DNA of 64,000 bases from CAZJUP01 sp964549275 (lineage in GTDB: Bacteria > Fidelibacterota > Marinisomatia > Marinisomatales > TCS55). How positions within the stretch are numbered: position 1 is the stretch's first letter; each line of letters starts with the position of its first letter. Position numbers and translations under genes: made by a program. Location: contig CAZJUP010000003.1 of the NCBI GenBank assembly GCA_964549275.1, positions 62,001 through 126,000 on the forward strand, written 5' to 3'. Of this stretch, positions 45,763 to 52,914 are shown one piece after another. Below the pieces are notes generated by a model. The model did no database searches and was not told the origin of the DNA. It worked only from the letters and a program-made list of their open reading frames with translations.

Positions 45763-46245
45763 ATGCTTTACTCTAAATCAGCAGAATATGCCATTCAGGC
45801 CATGATTTACCTGGCCGAAAAAAACTCTCCGGAACCCGTCATGATAAGCGAAATTGCTGCTGCTTATGAAATTCCACAGCACTTCTTAGCTAAAATTGCA
45901 CAAACACTGGTTAAAAATCATTTGCTGGTAGCCATCAGGGGCAGAAATGGGGGTATTCGATTAGGTAAGCCAGCCACAGATATATATGTTAATCAAATTG
46001 TTGAAGTGATCGATGGCCCAAAGTCTACCGAAGACCGGTGTGTCATTGGATTAGATTATTGTACAGAAGAACAACCCTGTCCCCTTCATCACCGCTGGAT
46101 TGTGATTAAAGAACAAATTAATGAAATGCTGGACAGTGAAGATCTCCATGACCTGGCCCAACGGGTCATCGAAAAACGCATAGCAATGAAAAAAGCAGGA
46201 TTTACCTCTCTTATCGGTCACCCCAAAATGGAGGTCCTCACATGA
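45763..46245 (+). CDS. Rrf2-family regulator with Cys cluster, first of two
   Basis: 160 aa. The N-terminal winged helix-turn-helix (about 1-80) has the family pattern YAIQAMIYLA and RGRNGGIRL. Three cysteines at C93, C100 and C106 (C-x6-C-x5-C) match the cluster-binding position of NsrR and IscR. An Fe-S cluster that senses NO, O2 or iron is therefore likely. Its end overlaps the second Rrf2 gene by four bases. Control of the nos and cytochrome genes nearby is inferred. Confidence 0.88.
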   Translation: MLYSKSAEYAIQAMIYLAEKNSPEPVMISEIAAAYEIPQHFLAKIAQTLVKNHLLVAIRGRNGGIRLGKPATDIYVNQIVEVIDGPKSTEDRCVIGLDYCTEEQPCPLHHRWIVIKEQINEMLDSEDLHDLAQRVIEKRIAMKKAGFTSLIGHPKMEVLT

Positions 46246-46676
46246 TACTGTCTCGATCTTCTCAATATGGCATAGAGCTCATTCTTTATCTAGCCAATCA
46301 CCCTACAGAAAAATTTATTCCCATGAACGAGGTGGCTAAAGAAAAGGAATTATCATTCTTTTTCTTAAGCAAAATAACGCAATCTCTCGTTCAGCATGAT
46401 ATTTTAAAAACCTACCGGGGACCCAATGGTGGAGTCACACTGAACATACCGGCCAATGAACTCACCTTATACGATATTGTTAATGCCATTGAAGGGAATG
46501 CTCTGTTTAATAAATGTATTTTACGACCCGAAACTTGTGATGAAACTGACCCCTGCCCTCTTCACCCGGCATGGGGAGAAGTCCGTGATAAAATTCGTGA
46601 TGTGTTCATGAATACAACTTTAGATCAGGTGAAAGAAAATAAATCATTTTTCCTCAATGAGGAATTTTTGGTTTAA
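46242..46676 (+). CDS. Rrf2-family regulator with Cys cluster, second of two
   Basis: 144 aa, a paralogue of the previous gene and overlapping it as ATGA. Same winged helix (YGIELILYLA) and same cysteine spacing at C92, C99 and C105. The two proteins differ enough to have separate targets or to form a heterodimer. No -1 frame or other sign of decay is visible. Confidence 0.87.
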   Translation: MILSRSSQYGIELILYLANHPTEKFIPMNEVAKEKELSFFFLSKITQSLVQHDILKTYRGPNGGVTLNIPANELTLYDIVNAIEGNALFNKCILRPETCDETDPCPLHPAWGEVRDKIRDVFMNTTLDQVKENKSFFLNEEFLV

Positions 46677-46751
46677 TTCTTTAAATAATTTCACTCTCCA
46701 TCCCCTTCTATTTTTCAATAATAACTCGATTTATTTTCCTTGTTTTTTAAT

Positions 46752-46765
46752 TTATTAGGATAATC
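46752..46765 (+). promoter_or_regulatory. 14-base motif shared by two regulator genes, copy 2
   Basis: Exact second copy of TTATTAGGATAATC, 71 bases before the MerR gene. See the copy at 45737-45750. Confidence 0.4.
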
Positions 46766-46836
46766 AAATCCTTTTTTCTTGTTTTATATATTTCACGCCC
46801 GGTATATTCCTATAGTTTCAAATACAGGTTTATTGT

Positions 46837-47307
46837 ATGAAAGAATTGAACTCAAGCATAAACACTCTCTCAGATGAGCCTGTATTATCTATTGGGATTG
46901 CAGCAAAAAAATTGGGGGTTTCCCCTGAAACACTCAGATTATATGAACGTGAAGGATTGGTTGTGAGCTACAAAACGTCTTCAGGACGCAGGCTTTATTC
47001 AGATAAAGATCTGGAGTGGATCGCCTGCATTCGCCGGCAGATTACTCAGGAAAAACTTAATTTTTCCGGAATTAAACGCTTGTTGGCTCTCATCCCGTGT
47101 TGGGATATCGCCGGATGCGAAAGAGAAGACCACCCGGAATGCCCTGCCTATAAGAGCAATCATCATGTCTGTTGGGAGTTGGAAGGCACGCCATGTAAAA
47201 AATTAGGGAAAGAGTGTTACACCTGCAATGTCTATCGCGCCTCCCCTCAAATTGAACACCTTAAAGACTCCATTAATATTGCCTGGAGATTTAATCATGA
47301 AAATTAA
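46837..47307 (+). CDS. MerR-family regulator with Cys-rich C-terminus
   Basis: 156 aa. The N-terminal helix-turn-helix has the MerR pattern IGIAAKKLGVSPETLRLYEREGL (about residues 18-40) with the following wing. The C-terminal half has seven cysteines in the last 70 residues, including CKKLGKECYTC, so it probably binds metal or an Fe-S cluster instead of an organic ligand. It overlaps the start of the selenocysteine cytochrome gene by 11 bases, so it is probably autoregulated with it. Confidence 0.85.
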   Translation: MKELNSSINTLSDEPVLSIGIAAKKLGVSPETLRLYEREGLVVSYKTSSGRRLYSDKDLEWIACIRRQITQEKLNFSGIKRLLALIPCWDIAGCEREDHPECPAYKSNHHVCWELEGTPCKKLGKECYTCNVYRASPQIEHLKDSINIAWRFNHEN

Positions 47308-48703
47308 TACTCGGTTACTTCCCATTTTAATTTTACTCCTTTTAGCTGTAGGATGTCATCCCGGTGATCCCTTAAGTGAAAGTTCCGACCCCACTACGTG
47401 TGAAGGATGTCATACTAACAAAGACATGCTAAAAAAATTAATTCCGGAAGTTACCCCTAAAAAATCACCAAAAGTTTTAGGCGCTGCATGAGGAGATGCG
47501 GGATTGATTCCTGAGGTTCAGGAATATGAAAAAATCTATATTCAATTATCCAGTTCTCAATCATCATTTGAAGATGTTGACCCTGTCCATGCAAAGATTG
47601 GTTGTGTCAATTGCCATGGTGGATTGGAACCTGGGAATTATGAGACTGCCCACGATACTTCTCTTGGATTTCGACGAGACCCATCTGAAATACCTGAAGA
47701 AACCTGTAATCCATGCCACTCAGATATAGTAAAAAGAAATGCGCATAGCATTCATTCTAACCAATGGGGATATCAAAACAGGGTGGCTGAACGAACCGGC
47801 TATGAAAATTTCGAATCTTGTCCGGAACCTGTACAAAAGGGTTGGGAAAAAAGTTGCTTTACATGTCATACCACCTGCGGACAATGCCATGTCAGCAGAC
47901 CCAATGGCAAGGGCGGAGGTTTAATTGAAAATGGACCATTCCGAAATCACAAGTTTGCCAAAAGCGAATTGGAAAACTGTATTGCCTGCCATGAAACAAG
48001 AATGGGGCTGGATTTGACAGGGGGAATTACCGGAAAAGAAGATGTCCATTACAACAAGTTAAAATGTTGGGATTGTCATAAAGAAGACATGCACGGTGAT
48101 GAAAGTGATGCTGTCAATCCTCCAATTTCCCGTTACCACGTTGCCGATCTTCCTTCATGCACAGATTGCCATAACAAATCGGATAATCCCAATAACTCCT
48201 GGCATATTACCCATTGGACAGACGGAGGATATAAAGGAGAACTCTCCTGTTACGTTTGCCACTCCCAACCCTATAAGAATTGCGGAAATTGCCATGTGGG
48301 CGGAGAGGGAAGTACTTCTGAAATTGCCTTGAAAATCGGAATGAATTACGATACGGATTTACACAATGGAAAATGGATTACGGTGCGGCATATTCCCACG
48401 GTGGATAGTACATTTGCCGCCTGGGGAGAAATTATTAATATGAATGATGAGACTCAACGGCCCAACTGGGAGTATACCAGTCCGCATAATATTCGCAGAT
48501 TTACCGCTCAAACAGATACATCAGGAGGAGCATCCTGCGGACAAAACTGTCATTTAAAATCGAGTCTCCCGGATTCTATCCGGTCCATGAATACACAAAG
48601 ATTTCTATTAAGGAGTGATTTAATTGCAAGCGAATCTGGAGCAAATGATAAAGTTACAGTCGATGATCATTTGCCCGAATCATGGGAGCCATTAAATCAA
48701 TAA
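47297..48703 (+). CDS. Multiheme cytochrome lipoprotein with predicted selenocysteine (UGA at codon 65)
   Basis: 468 aa if the in-frame TGA at 47489-47491 is read as selenocysteine. The first part (codons 1-64) has a signal peptide with lipobox LAVGC (C20) and the first haem motif CEGCH. After the TGA the same frame continues with nine more CXXCH and one CX3CH (CGQNCH). The second part alone has no signal peptide and would start at a weak TTG (47504) without a ribosome site, so it could not be exported for haem attachment. A GGAGA ribosome site precedes the ATG at 47297. A hairpin fitting a bacterial SECIS follows the TGA. Similar Sec-containing multihaem cytochromes exist in Geobacter ext clusters, as I recall. 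Alternative: a nonsense mutation. Confidence 0.85.
47489..47491 (+). other. In-frame TGA codon, probable selenocysteine
   Basis: Codon 65 of the cytochrome gene. The context is LGAA-U-GDAG. Everything after it stays in the same frame for more than 400 codons, all of cytochrome character. Confidence 0.8.
47507..47525 (+). promoter_or_regulatory. SECIS-like hairpin
   Basis: Arms ATTCCTGA and TCAGGAAT form a perfect 8-bp stem with a three-base GGT loop. The stem starts 15 bases after the TGA and the loop lies about 23 bases after it, within the 16-37 base range of bacterial SECIS elements. A G near the loop start and the GGU loop are the features recognised by SelB. Confidence 0.75.
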
Positions 48704-48786
48704 TGGTCTGAATAATCATGAACTATGTTTACAGCAAAAAATATCACAATAGAAATATCCATCAACAACAAAAAGAGGGGAATACC

Positions 48787-49701
48787 ATGAAACGAAAACA
48801 CACCCTGATTCTGTTTCTCAGTATGATTCTAGTCATTATCCCTGGATGTGATAATGGCACAGAAGAAATTAACGAGTTTGAAGTTCTCGTTGAATACCTG
48901 GAAGGAACAGAAGGTGGTTATATTAACAATATGGGATCCTGGATTAAAACTGAAAGTTCTGTTAATACCGATGATTACCTGGTATTAGATCTGAGAAAAG
49001 CAGATGCCTTTTCAGCAACACCTAATCCTATTTCCGGTGCCAAAAATGTTACCATGACCACAATGTTCGACGAAGCAGCAAAATCAAGCAAACCCATTTT
49101 GGTCACGTGCTATTCAGGTCAATCTGCATCCTTTGCTCATACCTTGCTCAGACTAAAAGGGTATGATGCATACGTGATGAAATTCGGAATGAGCTGGCAT
49201 GATGAAAGCCTGGATAATTGGACGGGCCAGTGTTCCGACCAGCATGCCGAGGACTTAGTCAAAACTGCATCACCTGCTCTTCCGTCATTCGACTTTCCTG
49301 TACTCAATACAGGCAAAGAAACTGCGGAAGAAATTCTCGATGTGCGCATTGATGCAGCCATTGCGGCCTGGGGCTCAGGTCTCTTGGTCGGCGCAACAGA
49401 TGTGATTAGCAATCCCTCCGCTTATAACATCATGAATTACTGGAGTTCAGAAGATTATCTGGGCCATGGCCATATCGATGGTGCTTACCAGTTAACACCA
49501 GGTACTTTGAAAAAGAGCGAAAACCTCTCCGTTTTTGATCCGGCCGGTGGTAATGTATTTTACTGCTATACTGGTCAAACTGCCGCAGCGTCTATCGCTT
49601 ATCTGGCCGTACTGGGTTATGAAGTTAAATCCATTAAATATGGATTTAATAACATGTATTGGTCAGAGCTACCCGGTCATAAATGGCCTAAACCCTATTA
49701 A
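48787..49701 (+). CDS. Tandem-rhodanese lipoprotein, ExtH-like
   Basis: 304 aa from the ATG at 48787, chosen because a GAGGGG ribosome site precedes it. The frame extends 23 codons upstream. Lipobox IIPGC. Two rhodanese domains follow, with active-site cysteines C108 (VTCYSGQSAS) and C260 (FYCYTGQTAA), so both are probably active. Substrate may be sulfane sulfur or selenium compounds. It is the gene after the selenocysteine cytochrome. Geobacter ext clusters pair a rhodanese lipoprotein with such cytochromes, as I recall. Role in metal or electron traffic is inferred. Confidence 0.88.
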   Translation: MKRKHTLILFLSMILVIIPGCDNGTEEINEFEVLVEYLEGTEGGYINNMGSWIKTESSVNTDDYLVLDLRKADAFSATPNPISGAKNVTMTTMFDEAAKSSKPILVTCYSGQSASFAHTLLRLKGYDAYVMKFGMSWHDESLDNWTGQCSDQHAEDLVKTASPALPSFDFPVLNTGKETAEEILDVRIDAAIAAWGSGLLVGATDVISNPSAYNIMNYWSSEDYLGHGHIDGAYQLTPGTLKKSENLSVFDPAGGNVFYCYTGQTAAASIAYLAVLGYEVKSIKYGFNNMYWSELPGHKWPKPY

Positions 49702-49718
49702 TTCAATTAAATGACTGC

Positions 49719-49804
49719 TGGAGCCTCATTCCATACTTTTACAACCTCTGTTGGAAGCAAGAAGAGTGAGGCTCCGCAACTGGTTTTAGTTCGGAGGGTT
49801 GTAA
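49719..49804 (+). promoter_or_regulatory. Pseudoknot-like leader before the barrel gene
   Basis: A 13-pair stem with two G-U pairs joins 49719-49731 with 49764-49776 (core GGAGCCTCA with TGAGGCTCC). Its loop contains TTACAACC (49739-49746), complementary to GGTTGTAA (49797-49804), which overlaps the GGAGGG ribosome site. Together this is an H-type pseudoknot that would hide the ribosome site. The same loop segment can instead pair locally (CAAC with GTTG), giving two exclusive states. Confidence 0.5.
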
Positions 49805-49811
49805 CACAATT

Positions 49812-51008
49812 ATGAAATTCCTGAAGAAAATCAAATCGATAAACCGTTTTCTTGTATTAACCCTTCTCATACCCTCCTTGAATTCGGTTAATTCTCAGGC
49901 AAACCTTCATGTTACAACCTCCGTTCTGACTCCACAACTCCGATCTTTCGATACTGAATCTGTTTATTGGTCTTCTTTAATCCATTTTTCTCAAAATAAT
50001 AAATGGTTTCAGGTTCAGGGGTCTTTTGATTGGGGTTCCACAACTCAAAAATATGTAAACCCCTTCCGCATTTATGATTTAAATGCCCGTCTGAAATTAG
50101 GAAACCATTCCTTGGCCCTTGGACGTCTTCTCCATTGGTCCTCCCTCACCCACACCCGTGTCGATGGAATTGAGGCGGTTATTAAAACAAAAAAATTCGG
50201 ACAATTGAAACTCATAGGCGGATTCAAAGCTACAGAAGATTTCAGCGATACCAGCTTCGTACAGCCAGAATTTTTTAATGAAAACCAATTTCTGGATAAA
50301 ATGCTTTTCTTGACCTCTTGGTCTATAGGCAGATTAGGAAAATCTTTTTCAATATCCGCCTGGGGAGATGGGCATGAATCGTCCATAACTCCCTATTTAG
50401 GGATTTCTTCCTCCTACCGTCTTGGGAGTTTCAGGCTTAATGAATCCCTTGTGGGTGAGTTAGAAAACAATCGTCTCCAATATGGTCGGATTCATCTGTA
50501 TAAAACAATCGGGTCTCACAGAATTGGGCTCGGATATAGACAAGGTCGTTACAAGGGTATATCTTCCTGGTCCTGGTTAAATACTATTTCAATCCCGGCG
50601 ACCTATTCCCTGAATTGGACTTGGGTACAGTTAGGAAAATTTTACCTGTATAACAGTGTAAACCTACGCCCGGGAACAACTCAAACCTTTTTCATAAATT
50701 CCAGTTTATCCTTGGGAAATTATACATTGACACTTCTTAGTGGCTCAAAAAATCATTCCCGGATTTTTGGCGGATCACTAGGCATAACACAAGAATTCAA
50801 CTCTTCCGTAAGTTATGGGGGAAATATTTCTTTAAACGTTATCAGCTATAACGGATTAATCGATCCCGTGAATGCCTCCAGTCTTTACGGATGGCTGAAT
50901 TGGGATATTTTGGAAAAATTACGCTTAAAGTTTTTCGGACGGTATTCTGTGAATCCTTACTATAAGAAAGACGGGCGGGCCGGACTGGTAGTTTATGTCA
51001 AAATTTAG
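49812..51008 (+). CDS. Outer-membrane beta-barrel protein, porin-like (ExtI-like by position)
   Basis: 398 aa. Signal peptide about 1-29 (cleavage after VNSQ). The body alternates hydrophobic and polar residues, with Tyr/Trp/Phe-rich strands and a terminal VYVKI, as in an outer-membrane barrel of roughly 16-20 strands. No Cys or haem motifs. It sits between the rhodanese lipoprotein and an 11-haem cytochrome whose start overlaps its end by 14 bases. A conduit that holds the cytochrome across the outer membrane is the natural inference. Confidence 0.78.
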   Translation: MKFLKKIKSINRFLVLTLLIPSLNSVNSQANLHVTTSVLTPQLRSFDTESVYWSSLIHFSQNNKWFQVQGSFDWGSTTQKYVNPFRIYDLNARLKLGNHSLALGRLLHWSSLTHTRVDGIEAVIKTKKFGQLKLIGGFKATEDFSDTSFVQPEFFNENQFLDKMLFLTSWSIGRLGKSFSISAWGDGHESSITPYLGISSSYRLGSFRLNESLVGELENNRLQYGRIHLYKTIGSHRIGLGYRQGRYKGISSWSWLNTISIPATYSLNWTWVQLGKFYLYNSVNLRPGTTQTFFINSSLSLGNYTLTLLSGSKNHSRIFGGSLGITQEFNSSVSYGGNISLNVISYNGLIDPVNASSLYGWLNWDILEKLRLKFFGRYSVNPYYKKDGRAGLVVYVKI

Positions 51009-51852
51009 CTTCATTTTTTTTACAATAGTTTCATTTGGACTCTGCCAGGAAAGAGACCAAATTCAATTTCCCCATGATTATCATATTATCGATGAGGAAT
51101 TGGGTTGTGAAGACTGCCATAAAAATGTTGAGCAATCTGTTGCTGTCACGGACCATGCACTGCTGCCTTCAAAAGAGGATTGCGCAGATTGCCATGAGGA
51201 TGAAATTGATGAGGAATCTGAAGACAGCAATTGCGCTCTGTGTCATACCCACTCAGACTATCCTCTAACCTACCCTGCAAAGCCTGAACGATTTGGCCGT
51301 GATTTTTCCCATACTAACCATATATCTCAATATTCTGACTGTACCCATTGCCATGGTGGTATCAATACTGATGATGGCTCTAAACCATTGTTCATCTGGA
51401 AAGATAAGGATTGTAAAGCTTGCCACGAATCCAGCAAACCGGCAAATCATACCCTGATCTGGGAAAAAGAACATGGCTTTGAGATGAATAGCGCTGTATC
51501 AGAGAACTGCGCCTTGTGTCATGATGACACCTTTTGTGATGATTGTCATAAATTCCAACAATTTACACCTTTAACCCATACCACAAACTACCTGGTGGTT
51601 CATGGGTGGGAGGCTACTGCGGGGTCTCAGGAATGTTCGACTTGTCATGAACCTGAGGAAGATTGCTTTTCCTGCCATCGTCAGGAAAAGGTCATGCCCA
51701 TGAACCATAATTTTGCAAATTGGACCGGTCTGTTTCTCGATAATGGCGGAGACCACAGCTATGCAGCCCATGATGCACCTGAACTGTGCCAGACATGTCA
51801 CCGCCCTCAAAGTGACGACACGTGTTTACGCTGCCATGGAGATATAAAATGA
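50995..51852 (+). CDS. Multiheme cytochrome c, 11 haems
   Basis: 285 aa with a signal peptide (about 1-17). Eleven CXXCH motifs are visible, from CEDCH near residue 38 to CLRCH at the C-terminus. Between them lie His-rich segments that can supply sixth ligands. It overlaps the barrel gene on its 5' side and the tetraheme lipoprotein gene on its 3' side, so barrel, cytochrome and lipoprotein are made together. Periplasmic to outer-membrane electron transfer is inferred. Confidence 0.9.
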   Translation: MSKFSFIFFTIVSFGLCQERDQIQFPHDYHIIDEELGCEDCHKNVEQSVAVTDHALLPSKEDCADCHEDEIDEESEDSNCALCHTHSDYPLTYPAKPERFGRDFSHTNHISQYSDCTHCHGGINTDDGSKPLFIWKDKDCKACHESSKPANHTLIWEKEHGFEMNSAVSENCALCHDDTFCDDCHKFQQFTPLTHTTNYLVVHGWEATAGSQECSTCHEPEEDCFSCHRQEKVMPMNHNFANWTGLFLDNGGDHSYAAHDAPELCQTCHRPQSDDTCLRCHGDIK

Positions 51853-52265
51853 AAAATAATGCTTTTTCAATCCTTCTCCTTTCCCTTTGGGTTTGGGGGT
51901 GTTCTGACTTGGCAGAACCCTCTTCCCATCCAATTGACTGGCTTAAACCGGAGTCAGAAAATTCTCATATGGCGAAAATTGCTTCTTCCGGAATAGAAGG
52001 GTGTCAACCCTGCCATGGCGGCTATGAAAAGAATGACTATTTCGGCGGATCAAGCGGTGTCTCCTGTTATACGTGCCATGCCGGCGGCCCCAGCGGTCAC
52101 CCCGAATGGACGGAGTGGATGGACAAAAATTCAAAAAACTATCACGGGACGGCTTATATAGAAAAAGGCCAGGATTATTGTTTTAAATGCCACTTAACCA
52201 AGACAAATAATAAAATAATTGATTTCAGTTGTCAGGTGTGCCACACGAACTGGGTAATGAATTGA
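51849..52265 (+). CDS. Tetraheme cytochrome lipoprotein, ExtJ-like
   Basis: 138 aa from the ATG at 51849, which overlaps the previous stop as ATGA. Lipobox WVWGC. Haem motifs CQPCH, CYTCH, CFKCH and CQVCH. The short length and lipidation fit an electron shuttle on the inner or outer membrane face. By position and type it matches the lipoprotein cytochrome of Geobacter ext clusters, as I recall them. Confidence 0.87.
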   Translation: MKNNAFSILLLSLWVWGCSDLAEPSSHPIDWLKPESENSHMAKIASSGIEGCQPCHGGYEKNDYFGGSSGVSCYTCHAGGPSGHPEWTEWMDKNSKNYHGTAYIEKGQDYCFKCHLTKTNNKIIDFSCQVCHTNWVMN

Positions 52266-52287
52266 CTTTATAAATAAGGAGAATAAT

Positions 52288-52881
52288 ATGAGAATCCTAT
52301 TACTATTAACATTCGCAATCACGACTCTAATAGCTGATGATTTTGATTATGTGGGAACCAAAAAGTGCAGCAAGTGCCATAAAAGCAAAAAGAAAGGCGC
52401 CCAATATAAAAAATGGCAGGAGGGTCCCCATGCCGGTGCTTTTGAATCATTAAAATCTGAAAAAGCTTTGGCCACAGCCAAGGAAGAAGGCATTACAGGA
52501 AATCCTTGGGAAGCACCGGAATGTCTCAAATGCCACACCACCGGTTTTGGAGACGGAGGATATACTCACATGGATGCGGCATTTTGGGATGAAAAAACTG
52601 AAGAAGGTAAACCAACCAAGGCCGTAAAACGAATGGCTGCCCTCCAGTCTGTCGGATGCGAAGCCTGCCACGGACCGGGTAGTAAATACAAATCCAAGAA
52701 AAAAATGAAAGCGATTTATGAAGGAACCATGGATGGTGCAGCTCTTGGATTATGGACACCGGATGAGAAGGTTTGCAGTACCTGTCACAATGAAGAAAGT
52801 CCGACCTATAAAGAATTTGTTTTTGAGGAACGCATAAAAGACGTTCAACATCCTTTTCCGGCAGAAATGCCTAAAAAATAG
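52288..52881 (+). CDS. Tetraheme cytochrome, c554-like
   Basis: 197 aa, signal peptide about 1-16. Motifs CSKCH, CLKCH, CEACH and CSTCH with the spacing and the CEACHGPG and CSTCHNEESPT patterns of the cytochrome c554 family. An AAGGAG ribosome site lies seven bases before the ATG. Cytochrome c554 of nitrifiers carries electrons between hydroxylamine and quinone pools and reacts with NO. Here it is more likely a periplasmic carrier between the CbcL-like proteins and other cytochromes. Confidence 0.85.
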   Translation: MRILLLLTFAITTLIADDFDYVGTKKCSKCHKSKKKGAQYKKWQEGPHAGAFESLKSEKALATAKEEGITGNPWEAPECLKCHTTGFGDGGYTHMDAAFWDEKTEEGKPTKAVKRMAALQSVGCEACHGPGSKYKSKKKMKAIYEGTMDGAALGLWTPDEKVCSTCHNEESPTYKEFVFEERIKDVQHPFPAEMPKK

Positions 52882-52914
52882 AATTATTGTGTTTGGGTAT
52901 AACGGGGATACCAC

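Noticed and set aside
47504..48703. A separate 399-aa cytochrome gene starting with TTG at 47504
   Set aside because: It has no signal peptide or ribosome site, and its frame continues upstream through a TGA into a lipoprotein signal and a haem motif. One gene with selenocysteine explains both parts better.
49719..49776. Intrinsic terminator after the rhodanese gene
   Set aside because: The stem is strong but no T run follows it on either strand, and the downstream sequence pairs with its loop instead.
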